A program made the position numbers and the translations under genes. Shown piece after piece: positions 46,037 to 55,665 of a stretch of 64,000 nucleotides of DNA; position 1 is the stretch's first letter; each line of letters begins with the position of its first letter. The stretch lies in NCBI RefSeq assembly GCF_001263795.1, contig NZ_LHUR01000012.1:186001-250000 (forward strand), read 5' to 3'. The notes below the pieces were generated by a model. That model was given only the letters and a program-made list of their open reading frames with translations, was not told the origin of the DNA and did not search any database. The stretch is from Clostridium homopropionicum DSM 5847 (GTDB lineage Bacteria; Bacillota; Clostridia; Clostridiales; Clostridiaceae).

Positions 46037-47098
46037 ATGAAGAAATTGATGCTGTTAATTTTTATACCTTTTATTTCAATTTTTACTTCCTGCAATTCTA
46101 CAAAAACTCCAAGTCAAAATAATATCCCTTCCACGGAAGTTAAAAATTATAAAATAAGTGATTACTATCCCTTCAAGGAAAATATAAAAATGAGTTATAT
46201 AGGTAAAGGAAATGAATATGCTTCACAAGATATTTTATTTGATTTCATAAAAGGAGATGTTGCACAAGTTAGAATAATTAATCCCGGAACCACTTCAATA
46301 AAAGTCCTCCAAAATAAAAATGGAGAACTCTCCTTAATAACCTCAAGAGGAGAATTCTATTACAAGGATGATATGACTGACCTTGCAAATAAAACATCAG
46401 AAAGAGAAATAATATTGAAAGAACCTTTAACTGCAGGAACAACCTGGGAGATCTCCAAAGGAATAAAGCGAAGCATTACTAATACCTCATCTAAAGTTTC
46501 AACTCCTTATGGAGATTTTAATGCTTTAGAGATAACTACTGAGGGATCTGATTACAAAATTAAGGATTATTATGCACTGAATGTTGGTCTTATTAAATCA
46601 ATATTTACTTCAAACAATTCAGAAGTATCTAGTTCACTTGAAAAGATTGATACAAATGCTTTCCTCACTGAAAACATTAAATTATTTTTTCCTAGAATTA
46701 TGACTAACGACATCAAGGAAGTCTTTACTAATGTAAATGCTAATTTAAGGACAAATGAAGAAATTAAAGATACCTTTGAAAAATATTTCAAAACACCACC
46801 TAAAGAAAATCTAAGCCCTCTTATAAGTAAAAATACAAAACTAAATAAATTGTACTTAAATACAGCTGAAAAAAAGGTTTATGCAGATTTTTCAAAAGAA
46901 CTGTTGGAAGAAATGAATACTGGCAGCTCCATGGAGCTTTCAATAATTAATAGTATAACTAATACTTTAGGCACCTATTACAATACAGATAAGGTTTATA
47001 TAACAGTAAATAATTCTCCCTACAGTTCTGGACATATAGCCTTAGATAAGGGAGAAGCCTTTACAGTAGATACTTCTGGAGCAGAAGAGGCAAAGTAA
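46037..47098 (+). CDS. GerMN-domain lipoprotein
   Basis: 353 aa with a lipoprotein signal (MKKLMLLIFIPFISIFTSC; lipidated Cys at 19). The middle (about 40-215) is a beta-rich domain resembling those in which a stable precursor is measured by extracellular structure; I do not recognise it. The C-terminal 110 residues (about 235-345) match the GerMN fold, with KLNKLYLNTAEKKVYADFSKELLEEMNTGSSMELSIINSITNTL and VYITVNN. GerM domains occur in spore germination and sporulation proteins. GGAGG precedes the ATG. Single gene. Confidence 0.82.
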   Translation: MKKLMLLIFIPFISIFTSCNSTKTPSQNNIPSTEVKNYKISDYYPFKENIKMSYIGKGNEYASQDILFDFIKGDVAQVRIINPGTTSIKVLQNKNGELSLITSRGEFYYKDDMTDLANKTSEREIILKEPLTAGTTWEISKGIKRSITNTSSKVSTPYGDFNALEITTEGSDYKIKDYYALNVGLIKSIFTSNNSEVSSSLEKIDTNAFLTENIKLFFPRIMTNDIKEVFTNVNANLRTNEEIKDTFEKYFKTPPKENLSPLISKNTKLNKLYLNTAEKKVYADFSKELLEEMNTGSSMELSIINSITNTLGTYYNTDKVYITVNNSPYSSGHIALDKGEAFTVDTSGAEEAK

Positions 47099-47216
47099 TA
47101 TTTTTACCCATAAATATAGATATTTCTGTATTATTGGGTTTCTTTATTTCTCCTTTAATTTGCAATGTTAATATGATATAATTTCCTATAAGTTCTTTTA
47201 CAAGAGGTGAAGCTAA

Positions 47217-47765
47217 TTGAAGGAGATAGAGACTAGAATAATTGATATAAATGTAGATGAAATGAGGAAGAAGCTCTTGAATATTGGAGCAGATAAAGTA
47301 AAGCAGGAAAACCAAATAAATAACATTTATGATTTTAGCGACAAAAGGCTGTTATCAGAAAAAGGTTATGCCAGAATAAGAATAGTGGAAGATCAAATTA
47401 ATAATAAAATGAATTATTATATGACTACTAAAAAGCTACTTAGTCAAGATAAATATAAAATAATGAGTGAAAATGAAATAGCTATCGATGACCCTGTAGA
47501 AGGAGAAAATATATTGAAATCCTTAGGTTTAAGTTTGCTTCAATCAATAAAAAAATATAGAGAAAGTTATAAATACAAAAATTCTCTAATAGAAATTGAT
47601 ATAAACGATAAAAGCTTTTGCCCTTTTCCCTATATAGAAATTGAAGCTCCTTCCGAAGAAGAGCTGCTGGAAGTTGTATCTATCTTAGGCTATACACTTG
47701 AAGATACTACTTCTTCTACAATTTTTGAGTTGATAGAAAAGAAAAAGGCCTTTGAGAGTTTATAA
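47217..47765 (+). CDS. CYTH-domain protein
   Basis: 182 aa, a triphosphate tunnel fold. The N-terminal motif is EIETRI (ExExR, with Lys replaced by Arg), then INNIYDFSDKRLLSEKGYARIRIVED (about 36-61) and KKYRESYKYKNSLIEIDIN near 117 and FPYIEIEAPSEEELLEV near 139, all in register for the family. Members hydrolyse triphosphates such as thiamine triphosphate or cyclise ATP; the substrate is open. TTG start at 47217 with AGAGGTGA 7 nt upstream. Its stop overlaps the next ATG by one base. Confidence 0.85.
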   Translation: MKEIETRIIDINVDEMRKKLLNIGADKVKQENQINNIYDFSDKRLLSEKGYARIRIVEDQINNKMNYYMTTKKLLSQDKYKIMSENEIAIDDPVEGENILKSLGLSLLQSIKKYRESYKYKNSLIEIDINDKSFCPFPYIEIEAPSEEELLEVVSILGYTLEDTTSSTIFELIEKKKAFESL

Positions 47766-48646
47766 TGTTTGGATATGTATCTCCATATAAAATGGAACTA
47801 AAAATAAAAGATTTTGAAAAGTTTAAAGCTTATTATTGTGGATTATGTGTCTCTATTAAAAATTCCTTTGGTAATTTGCCTAGATTTTCACTTAATTATG
47901 ACATGGCTTTTTTAGGGGTTTTGCTTGATTCTTTGGAAGACAAAAAAAACATATATATAAAAAACAGTTGTATAGCTCATCCTTTTAAAAAAAGGGTAAT
48001 TATAATAAACAGTTCTGCATTAGATTATGCAGCCTTTTGTAATGTATGCTTAACTTACTATAAATTATTAGATGATTTTCATGATGATATTTCTATAAAA
48101 TCTAAAATATTATCTCAGTTTTTAAATATATATTTAAAAGGACTTTCACAAGATAAAATATATATTCGTCAATATATAGAAAATAAACTTAGAGAGCTTT
48201 CCATTCTTGAAAAGGCTGCTACTAAGGAAAATTTAGATGTTTTATCTCATCCTTTTGCAGATTTAACTGGATTTATTTTATCAGCTTTTGTTGATAATAA
48301 TGGTTACAAGCTTGATTTGTATTGGTTAGGCTATAACCTTGGAAAATGGATTTATATAATAGATGCTTATGACGACTTAGAAAAAGATCTTTTAAAAAAG
48401 AAATTTAATCCAATAAATTCAGCTTTAAATCATGAAAATTTAGATTATTCACAGTTTAAAAATACAATTGAAGAAAGAATTGACTTTACATTGGCCAGCT
48501 GTGCAAGAGAATGTTATGAATACTACTTAAAGCTTCCTATCAAAAAAAATCACGATATTTTAGATAATATATTACATTATGGTCTAGTACAAAAAATGAA
48601 TTTAGTATTTAAAAGGAGTGTATGTGAAAATGAGAAATCCTTATGA
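47765..48646 (+). CDS. DUF5685 family protein
   Basis: 293 aa, soluble, helical, with conserved cysteines. [36 protein letters not shown] (about 2-37) is the start typical of this clostridial family; further Cys lie at SCIAHPFKK and [18 protein letters not shown]. The His/Asp-rich DDFHDD and YDDLEKDL patches look like metal or diphosphate sites, in the manner of all-helical prenyl-synthase-like folds, but that is a guess. It overlaps the next gene by 17 nt. Confidence 0.8.
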   Translation: MFGYVSPYKMELKIKDFEKFKAYYCGLCVSIKNSFGNLPRFSLNYDMAFLGVLLDSLEDKKNIYIKNSCIAHPFKKRVIIINSSALDYAAFCNVCLTYYKLLDDFHDDISIKSKILSQFLNIYLKGLSQDKIYIRQYIENKLRELSILEKAATKENLDVLSHPFADLTGFILSAFVDNNGYKLDLYWLGYNLGKWIYIIDAYDDLEKDLLKKKFNPINSALNHENLDYSQFKNTIEERIDFTLASCARECYEYYLKLPIKKNHDILDNILHYGLVQKMNLVFKRSVCENEKSL

Positions 48647-49214
48647 GATTCTTGAATTAAAAGAAGGAGCATCCCAAGAAGAAATAAAGCAAGCATATAG
48701 GAACCTTGCACGTAAATATCACCCAGACCAATATGGAGACAATCCTTTAAAAGATTTAGCTGAAGACAAAATGCGAGAGTTAAATGAAGCCTATGAACAG
48801 CTAACTAAAAATTCTAATGAATATAGCAATCATAGTTATAGCTCTTCTTCTGATTTAGATTTTAATAGCATAAGAATGAACATAAATCGTGGAAACTTTT
48901 CTTATGCTGAACAACAGCTAAATAATGTTTCTAATAGAAATGCTGAGTGGAATTATTTAATGGGCATTATTAATATGAATAAAGGATGGTACGATGCAGC
49001 TTTTAATTACATCAATACTGCCTGCAGGCTTGACCCTTTCAATAGAGAGTATTCAAATACATTAAATTCTCTTAATAATAAGAATAGATCTTACAGGCAA
49101 GCTTACTACGGAAGTAACAGAAATAATGGCGAATTCTGTGATATATGCCTTAAGTTATGGTGCTTAGATAGTATGTGTGAGTGCTGTGGTGGAGATATAA
49201 TTTCCTGCTGCTAA
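48630..49214 (+). CDS. J-domain protein with cysteine-rich tail
   Basis: 194 aa from the ATG at 48630 (AGGAGTG upstream). The J-domain occupies about 1-65: [35 protein letters not shown] with the HPD triad, so it can stimulate a DnaK ATPase. The middle (about 85-150) resembles two TPR-like helices ([42 protein letters not shown]). The last 25 residues hold eight Cys (CDICLKLWC...CECCGGD...CC), likely a metal site. It is not the general DnaJ, which is longer with a Gly/Phe region. Confidence 0.88.
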   Translation: MRNPYEILELKEGASQEEIKQAYRNLARKYHPDQYGDNPLKDLAEDKMRELNEAYEQLTKNSNEYSNHSYSSSSDLDFNSIRMNINRGNFSYAEQQLNNVSNRNAEWNYLMGIINMNKGWYDAAFNYINTACRLDPFNREYSNTLNSLNNKNRSYRQAYYGSNRNNGEFCDICLKLWCLDSMCECCGGDIISCC

Positions 49215-49227
49215 AGGAGATGGTTTT

Positions 49228-49743
49228 ATGAATAAAACTAGTTCTATTACAAGAGGCGGTACCTTTGCTGCTTTGAGCATTTTATTTATTTATTTAAGTT
49301 CTATACTACCTACTAATAAACTAGCTCTATTAACTTTATCTAGCTTTATAATTGTTGCTTCAATTATAACCATAGGCATAAAAGCAAGCTTTATTATGTA
49401 TGTTTCTGTAAGTATCTTAAGTATTTTTTTAGTTTCTTCTAAAGGAATAGCCTTAACCTATGTTATGTTTTTTGGTTTATATGGCTTTCTTAAATTATTT
49501 ATAGAAAAACTGCGAAAGCTTCCTTTAGAAATTATTATTAAATTTTTATTTTTCAATATAATACTTGTATTGATATACAGCTTATATGAAAAACTATTTA
49601 TAGGAGTAATTGATCTATCCAATTTAAAATTTTCTATTTATTTATTAATAGCTGCTGCTCAAATTATTTTTATAATTTATGATTATATACTTACCTTATT
49701 TGTATCATACTTTAATGATAAACTTTTAAAAAAATTTTTATGA
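49228..49743 (+). CDS. membrane protein of unknown function
   Basis: 171 aa with about 6 helices. The N-terminus TRGGTFAALSILFIYLSSILPTNKLALLTLSSFIIV resembles the first helices of ECF-transporter S components or DUF2232-like proteins, but the match is too weak to name. AAGGAGATGG precedes the ATG, 13 nt after the J-domain gene, so it belongs to the CYTH-DUF5685-J-domain operon. Confidence 0.65.
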   Translation: MNKTSSITRGGTFAALSILFIYLSSILPTNKLALLTLSSFIIVASIITIGIKASFIMYVSVSILSIFLVSSKGIALTYVMFFGLYGFLKLFIEKLRKLPLEIIIKFLFFNIILVLIYSLYEKLFIGVIDLSNLKFSIYLLIAAAQIIFIIYDYILTLFVSYFNDKLLKKFL

Positions 49744-49814
49744 TAGCTCTTTTATTCTACTTGACTTGTAGTCATAAAGTGATTATAATTAATTCTTGTC
49801 AATACAAAGAATAA

Positions 49815-49889
49815 TGCCCAATCGCCAAGCGGTAAGGCACCTGACTCTGACTCAGGGATTCGCAGGTTCGAATCCTGCTTGGGTAGCCA
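49815..49889 (+). tRNA. tRNA-Gln (anticodon CUG)
   Basis: A 75-nt cloverleaf. Acceptor TGCCCAA pairs with TTGGGTA (one G-T), followed by G and encoded CCA. D-arm TCGCCAAGCGGTAAGGCA. Anticodon stem CCTGA/TCAGG with loop CTCTGAC gives anticodon CUG. T-arm GCAGG-TTCGAAT-CCTGC. Single tRNA, followed by a strong terminator. Confidence 0.95.
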
Positions 49890-49895
49890 ATTTTA

Positions 49896-49938
49896 AAAAG
49901 GTATATCATGCATTTTCGCATGATATACCTTTTTTCAG
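49896..49938. terminator. bidirectional terminator after tRNA-Gln
   Basis: AAAAAGGTATATCATGC and its complement with loop ATTTTC, and T-runs on both strands. It serves the tRNA on the plus strand and the S1 gene on the minus strand. Confidence 0.88.
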
Positions 49939-49956
49939 TTATTATTCTCTTCCAAC

Positions 49957-51120
49957 TTAGAATTTCATATTCTTTAATAAATCTGCGAAAAGGAAGTTCC
50001 CTTCATCCTCTTGATTATACTTAGCTAATTCTTCTTGTACACTGGTATCAGCTTCCTTAATACTTAAAGCTATCTTCTTTCCTTCTTTATTTAACTCCAG
50101 TATTTTAACCTTCACTTCATCGCCTATATTTAGCGCTTGAGAAGGCTTTGCTATGTTCTCTTCAGTTATTTGACTAATGTGTACTAGTCCTTCAATTCCT
50201 TTCTCAATTTCTACAAAAGCGCCAAAGTCTGTAAGTCTTACTACTTTGCCTTTAACTATATCATTTATCTTAAAATTATTATCTATTTCATTCCAAGGAT
50301 CTTTCTCTACATCCTTTAACCCTAAAGCTATTTTGCCTGTTTCTTTATTTAAATCTAGTACAAATACTTCTACCTTATCCCCTTCTTTAACTACTTCTGA
50401 AGGATGGTTAACCCTACCCCAAGATAGGTCAGAATTATGTATTAAGCCATCAACCCCTCCTATATCTACGAAGGCACCAAATTTAGCAAGTCTTTTTACA
50501 GTACCAGAAACCTTATCTCCTTTTTTTATTTTACTCCAAAATTTTGCTTTTTCAGCTTCAGCAGCTTCTTTTTCAACTTCCTTACCTGATAAAACTACTC
50601 TCTTCTTTTCAGGATCAAATTCTATTATCTTAACTATTAGGCTCTTGCCTACAAATTCATTTAGATCCTTTACAAAGGAATTAGACGCTTGCGATGCAGG
50701 AATGAAAGCTCTTGTATCTCCTATGTATGCTACTAAGCCTCCTTTAATCACTTCTTTTATCTTAACTTCAATAGTTTCTGCCTTTTCAAATTTATCTTGA
50801 AGTTCCTCCCAAACCTTTAATGAATCAGCTTTCTTTTTAGACAGAACTACATTTCCTTCTCCGTCATTAACTTTCATTACATAAACATTGATTTCATCAT
50901 CTGGTTTTAAAATTTCTTTTAAACTTATTTCTTCATCTGTTATTTCTTCTTTTTTTATTATTCCATCTGAAATATATCCAATATTAACCAACACCTCATT
51001 ATCTGATACAGAAATAACTTTTCCTTCTATTATATCTCCACTATAAATTGGCTTCATCGATTTCTCTATTTCATTCATCATATCCTTCATTGAAATTGAA
51101 TCCATATTTTCCATGGTCAT
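49957..51120 (-). CDS. S1 RNA-binding domain protein (ribosomal protein S1 homologue)
   Basis: 387 aa with four S1 OB-fold domains (about 28-97, 115-182, 200-268, 285-354). Domains 3 and 4 have the strongest motif (KVSGTVKRLAKFGAFVDIGGVDGLIHNSDLSW and VKGKVVRLTDFGAFVEIEKGIEGLVHISQI). The acidic interdomain and tail regions are typical of Firmicute S1 homologues, which have fewer domains than the six of E. coli. GAGGAG precedes the ATG. In many clostridia the gene adjoins ispH; here it stands alone. Confidence 0.9.
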   Translation of the reverse strand: MTMENMDSISMKDMMNEIEKSMKPIYSGDIIEGKVISVSDNEVLVNIGYISDGIIKKEEITDEEISLKEILKPDDEINVYVMKVNDGEGNVVLSKKKADSLKVWEELQDKFEKAETIEVKIKEVIKGGLVAYIGDTRAFIPASQASNSFVKDLNEFVGKSLIVKIIEFDPEKKRVVLSGKEVEKEAAEAEKAKFWSKIKKGDKVSGTVKRLAKFGAFVDIGGVDGLIHNSDLSWGRVNHPSEVVKEGDKVEVFVLDLNKETGKIALGLKDVEKDPWNEIDNNFKINDIVKGKVVRLTDFGAFVEIEKGIEGLVHISQITEENIAKPSQALNIGDEVKVKILELNKEGKKIALSIKEADTSVQEELAKYNQEDEGNFLFADLLKNMKF

Positions 51121-51239
51121 AAAAACATCTCCTCATCTTAAAATATTATTAGCCTGAAAATTATTTCTACTATAGTATACCAGAATCTTATTGGTTCAGG
51201 TAATTTTTCATTAACAAAAGGAGAAGAAAATCTTCAAAT

Positions 51240-51347
51240 ATACCCCATATAGGTATGATACTTAAATGTATTTTAATATAATCGTCTATAATAGCTTTGA
51301 CAGAAGAGTGTTGCCCAAATATAATCTTTATATACCCCCTGGGGGTA
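51240..51347 (+). promoter_or_regulatory. promoter with CsoR/CstR-type palindromes before the flavin reductase gene
   Basis: A perfect sigma-A promoter, TTGACA (51297-51302), 17-nt spacer, TATAAT (51320-51325). The initiation site is covered by the palindrome TACCCCC-T-GGGGGTA (51333-51347). A second, looser palindrome ATACC-CCATATA-GGTAT lies at 51240-51256. TA-flanked C-tract/G-tract palindromes are the operator form of CsoR-family sensors (copper or persulfide); no such regulator gene is in the window. Confidence 0.7.
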
Positions 51348-51379
51348 AAATAAAAATTGTATTCACAGGAGGATTTTAA

Positions 51380-52843
51380 ATGGCAGCATTCAATATTAAG
51401 GCAAACAGAACATTTACATTTGTAAGAAAGTGGGCATGGATTTTTACCATTGTAGTAGCTATAGGAGGTTTGTGGTATCCAAGATTAGGTCTCCTAGTTA
51501 TTCCGATTATTTTGTCCTTATCAGCAACAGCATTTTTTAGAGGAAGGTTTTGGTGTGGTAATTTTTGCCCTCACGGAAGTTTATATGATACTGTTATATT
51601 AAAATTTACTAGAAATAAAAATATTCCGTGGTTTTTTAAGTCAAAGTTATTGGCAATTGCCTTTTTTTCATGGTTTGCTTATAGAATAATAAGTAAACTT
51701 ATAAAAGCTTTTGGCTTATTTGGTACAGCAAGCTTTTATAATAAAGTTGGATTAATATTTGTTACTAGCTATCTTATGGTTTTAATAATAGGAGTTCCAC
51801 TTGCATTATTTATTACTCCACGTACTTGGTGCAGATTTTGTCCAATGGGCATGATGCAAATTCTCTCTTATAAACTTGGAAAATTGTTAGGAGTTGCTAA
51901 AAAAACAGATAAAAAAATAACTATAGCAAGTCAAGATATGTGCCATAGTTGTGGTAAATGCTCAAGAGTTTGTCCAATGCAGCTTAAACCATACTTGGCA
52001 TTTTCAGACAAAAATCAGTTTGACGAAGAAAAATGTATTAGGTGCTCTACTTGCGTAGTCAACTGTCCTGCTGGCATATTGTCACTAAAAGACGAGAAGA
52101 CTTCCTTAGAAATAAAAAACAGTATTAATATTACTGGATTTGAGAATAGACAAAAGATTGAATCTAAAATTATAAAAATTCAAAAATTAAAAGATGATGT
52201 TACAGAGTATACTTTCAAATTTATAAAGCCTGAAAAAGTAAATTATAAGGCAGGACAATTTATTTTAGTAAATATATTGGAAGAACCTCACATGAACCGT
52301 GCATATTCAATATCCTCATATAACGAAGACGATACAATCCTAAGTGTTACTGTAAAAAATGTAAAAGATGGCTACGGTACAGAAATAATGTCTCAGAACC
52401 TAAAGGTAGGAGATAGTGTTACTCTAGAAGGTCCAATGGGCCATGAGCTAGTTGTAGATAAGACTGCTAAGAATATTCTTTTAGTTGGAGGAGGAATCGG
52501 AATTACACCTTTCCTTCCAATAGTTAAAGATATACTAAGCTCTTCAAATTCTATTGAAAAAGTCTCATTAGTTTATGGAGCAAACTATGAAAATGAATTT
52601 TTGTATGATAATGAATTCACAGCTTTAAGCAATTCTAATGATAAATTTGAATTTACAAAAGTTGCTGCCTTTGATAAAAATTATAAAGGTAATAAAGGTT
52701 TTGTTACAGATATAATTAAAAATTTAAACCTTAGTGATTCTAAAGTATATATGTGTGGCCCAAAACCTATGATTAATGCTGCGAAAAAATTACTAAAAGA
52801 AAAAAATATAGATGATAAAAATATTTTTGTAGAAACTGCTTAA
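51380..52843 (+). CDS. membrane polyferredoxin fused to FAD/NAD reductase
   Basis: 487 aa, a one-chain electron-transfer enzyme. N-terminal membrane part (about 1-165, 4-5 helices) has NapH-type motifs CGNFCPHG near 55 and CRFCPMG near 153. Two [4Fe-4S] ferredoxin motifs follow: CHSCGKCSRVCPM near 191 and CIRCSTCVVNCPA near 219. The C-terminal half (about 255-487) is a ferredoxin-NADP reductase: FAD site RAYSISS near 307, NAD site GGGIGITPFLP near 372 and MCGPKPM near 464. Electrons could pass from NAD(P)H through FAD and the clusters to the membrane or the reverse; the partner is unknown. GGAGG precedes the ATG. Confidence 0.88.
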   Translation: MAAFNIKANRTFTFVRKWAWIFTIVVAIGGLWYPRLGLLVIPIILSLSATAFFRGRFWCGNFCPHGSLYDTVILKFTRNKNIPWFFKSKLLAIAFFSWFAYRIISKLIKAFGLFGTASFYNKVGLIFVTSYLMVLIIGVPLALFITPRTWCRFCPMGMMQILSYKLGKLLGVAKKTDKKITIASQDMCHSCGKCSRVCPMQLKPYLAFSDKNQFDEEKCIRCSTCVVNCPAGILSLKDEKTSLEIKNSINITGFENRQKIESKIIKIQKLKDDVTEYTFKFIKPEKVNYKAGQFILVNILEEPHMNRAYSISSYNEDDTILSVTVKNVKDGYGTEIMSQNLKVGDSVTLEGPMGHELVVDKTAKNILLVGGGIGITPFLPIVKDILSSSNSIEKVSLVYGANYENEFLYDNEFTALSNSNDKFEFTKVAAFDKNYKGNKGFVTDIIKNLNLSDSKVYMCGPKPMINAAKKLLKEKNIDDKNIFVETA

Positions 52844-52874
52844 TAGTAACTAAAGCTATTCTATTAATACCTAC

Positions 52875-53146
52875 TTGACAGGCAAAAGTCTTTTAACTAT
52901 AATTAAAAATTAAAGAGTTAAATACTGTAATGCGTTGAGAAGGAGTAGTAATGTTCACTCTATTTAAAGAGAGCTATCGTTTGCTGTGAGATAGTAATAG
53001 AAGACTATGAACTTGCCTTTGAGCTTATCTGGCAAACCAGATACGGGTAATCCGTTATATTTTGAGTGAAGCTTTATGCTTAATAAGAGTGGTACCGCGG
53101 AATAGTATCTTTCGTCTCTTACAATTTAGAGACGAAAGATTTTTTG
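52875..53146 (+). promoter_or_regulatory. T-box riboswitch and promoter for leuS
   Basis: Perfect promoter TTGACA (52875-52880), 17 nt, TATAAT (52898-52903). The leader has stem I with AGAGAGC (about 52968-52973), specifier CTT (Leu) at 53012-53014 in context TATGAA-CTT, and the T-box AAGAGTGGTACCGCGG ending at 53100, whose bulge TGGT fits the A discriminator of tRNA-Leu. The terminator is TCTTTCGTCTCT with complement and T6 (53108-53146). Uncharged tRNA-Leu allows read-through into leuS. Confidence 0.93.
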
Positions 53147-53192
53147 TTTTATTTAATATTAACTTAAACAACTGTGAGGAGGTCTATTTTAA

Positions 53193-55631
53193 ATGGGAAA
53201 CTATGGAACATACGTAGATAAAAAGTGGCAAGATAAATGGGAAGCCACTGGGCTACACAATTTTGATGAAAATGCTCCAGGTAAAAAATTATATGCTTTA
53301 GAAATGTTTTCTTATCCTTCTGGTGCAAAGCTTCATGCTGGTCATTGGTTCAATTACGGTCCTACTGATTCTTGGGCAAGATTTAAGAAAATGCAAGGAT
53401 ATAATGTATTCCAACCTATGGGTTTTGATGCTTTTGGTCTTCCTGCAGAAAACTACGCAATAAAAACAGGCATTCATCCTAAAGACTCTACAATGAAAAA
53501 TATTGAAACCATGGAAGATCAATTAAAAGCTATGGGAGCTATGTTTAATTGGGATCATGAAGTAATTACATGCAATCCTGATTATTATAAATGGACTCAA
53601 TGGGTGTTCTTAAAATTATTTGAAAAGGGTCTTGCCTATCGAAAAAATGCTCCTGTTAATTGGTGCCCTAGCTGTAATACAGTATTAGCAAATGAACAAG
53701 TTCTTGAGGGTCATTGTGAAAGATGTGATTCTGAGGTTCAAAAGAAGGAACTTACTCAATGGTTCTTTAAAATAACTGATTATGCTGATGAGCTTATTGA
53801 AAAGTTAGATGAACTTGATTGGCCAGAAAAGACAAAAGCAATGCAAAAGCATTGGATTGGAAAATCAAAAGGAGCTGAAGTAACCTTCAGTGTAGAAAAT
53901 TCTGATATAAAATTTGATGTTTTCACTACAAGAGTAGATACGCTTAATGGAGTAACTTATGTAGTCCTTGCTCCTGAAAGTGTGTATGTAGACAGTGTTA
54001 CTCAACCAGAATATAAAAATTCTGTTGAAGAATATAAGCTTCAAGCTCAAAAACAATCAGATATTGAAAGACAATCCTTAACAAGAGAGAAAACTGGAGT
54101 ATTTACTGGCTCCTATGCAATAAATCCTATAACTTCAGAAAGAGTTCCTATTTGGGTTGCAGATTATGTTCTAGCAACTTACGGAACAGGCTGCGTTATG
54201 GCTGTTCCTGGCCACGATGATAGAGACTTTGCTTTTGCAACAAAGTACAATCTGCCAATAATTAGAGTTATTGAAGGAGGAGACTCACTTCCATACTGTG
54301 ATTATGGTAAGCTTGTTAATAGTAATGAGTTCAACGATTTAATAGGAGATAAGGCAAAGGAAGCTATAGTTAAAAAGCTTCAAGAGAAAAACCTTGGCCG
54401 CTGGAAAGTGAATTATAGATTAAGAGACTGGTTAGTTTCAAGACAAAGATATTGGGGAGCTCCTATTCCAGTAGTATATTGTGATAAGTGTGGAATTGTT
54501 CCTGTTCCTGAAAGTCAGTTACCTGTTGAACTTCCATATGATATAGAGTTTACCCCTGATGGTAAATCTCCATTATCTAAAAATGCTGATTTCTTAAATA
54601 CTACCTGCCCTAAATGTGGAAATCATGCAACACGTGAAAGTGATACCTTAGATACCTTTGTATGTTCTTCTTGGTACTATTTAAGATATGTTGACAATAA
54701 CAATTCTGAGATTGCCTTTGACAGCGACAAAGTAAATAAATTGCTGCCAGTAGATAAGTACGTTGGCGGACCAGAACATGCATGTATGCATCTTCTATAT
54801 GCAAGATTTATAACAAAAGCATTGAGAGATATGGGATATTTAAACTTTGATGAACCTTTTAAATCTCTAACTCACCAAGGCTTAATCCTAGGACCAGATG
54901 GACTTAAAATGAGTAAATCAAAGGGAAATACTATTTCTCCAGATGATTATATTAAAGAATTTGGTGCTGATGTATTTAGAATGTATTTAATGTTTGGTTT
55001 TGCATACTCTGAAGGAGGAGCTTGGTCTGATGATGGAATTAAATCTATCGGAAGGTTTGTAGATAGAGTTGAAAGAATCCTTGAAGAAGCAAGAGATGAA
55101 CTTTCTAACAATAATAACTCAAAGACTACCCTTGAAAAAGCTGAAAAAGAGTTAAATTATGCTAGACATTATGCAATTCAACATGTAACAGAAGACACAG
55201 AAAAGTTCCAATTTAATACTGCAATTGCAAGAATGATGGAATATACAAATGCTCTATCTAAATATCTTAATGAAGAAAACAAGAATGCAGCTTTCCTTAA
55301 AGAAGCTTTAGTTGATTACATTAAGCTATTAGCTCCATTTGCACCTCATTTTGCTGAAGATCAATGGGAGCAACTGGGTGAAACTTATTCTGTATTTAGT
55401 ACTTCATGGCCTACTTTTGATCCTAATGCATTAATTAAAGATGAAGTGGAAATTGCAATACAAATAAGTGGGAAAATAAGAGCTAGAATGAATGTACCTA
55501 CAAATTATTCTGAAGATGAAATTAAAGAAGCAGCTATTAATAATGAAACTATTATTTCTTTCCTTGAAGGTAAGAGTATATTAAAAGTAATTGTTGTAAA
55601 AGGAAGACTTGTAAATATAGTAGCTAAATAG
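53193..55631 (+). CDS. leuS: leucyl-tRNA synthetase
   Basis: Class I synthetase. 812 aa, full. HIGH motif as [12 protein letters not shown] near 48, a zinc ribbon near 160 (CPSC...CERC), the CP1 editing domain (about 225-415) with [17 protein letters not shown]-like sequence, a second C4 cluster CDKC/CPKC near 430-475, KMSKS as [10 protein letters not shown] near 573, then the anticodon helical bundle and the C-terminal domain. GGAGG precedes the ATG by 7 nt. Confidence 0.98.
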   Translation: MGNYGTYVDKKWQDKWEATGLHNFDENAPGKKLYALEMFSYPSGAKLHAGHWFNYGPTDSWARFKKMQGYNVFQPMGFDAFGLPAENYAIKTGIHPKDSTMKNIETMEDQLKAMGAMFNWDHEVITCNPDYYKWTQWVFLKLFEKGLAYRKNAPVNWCPSCNTVLANEQVLEGHCERCDSEVQKKELTQWFFKITDYADELIEKLDELDWPEKTKAMQKHWIGKSKGAEVTFSVENSDIKFDVFTTRVDTLNGVTYVVLAPESVYVDSVTQPEYKNSVEEYKLQAQKQSDIERQSLTREKTGVFTGSYAINPITSERVPIWVADYVLATYGTGCVMAVPGHDDRDFAFATKYNLPIIRVIEGGDSLPYCDYGKLVNSNEFNDLIGDKAKEAIVKKLQEKNLGRWKVNYRLRDWLVSRQRYWGAPIPVVYCDKCGIVPVPESQLPVELPYDIEFTPDGKSPLSKNADFLNTTCPKCGNHATRESDTLDTFVCSSWYYLRYVDNNNSEIAFDSDKVNKLLPVDKYVGGPEHACMHLLYARFITKALRDMGYLNFDEPFKSLTHQGLILGPDGLKMSKSKGNTISPDDYIKEFGADVFRMYLMFGFAYSEGGAWSDDGIKSIGRFVDRVERILEEARDELSNNNNSKTTLEKAEKELNYARHYAIQHVTEDTEKFQFNTAIARMMEYTNALSKYLNEENKNAAFLKEALVDYIKLLAPFAPHFAEDQWEQLGETYSVFSTSWPTFDPNALIKDEVEIAIQISGKIRARMNVPTNYSEDEIKEAAINNETIISFLEGKSILKVIVVKGRLVNIVAK

Positions 55632-55665
55632 AAAAAATGCGACCTAAGCTCAGGTCGCATTTTTT
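55632..55665. terminator. bidirectional terminator between leuS and the alarmone synthetase
   Basis: AAAAAATGCGACCT and its complement with a 6-nt loop and T-runs on both strands. Confidence 0.9.
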
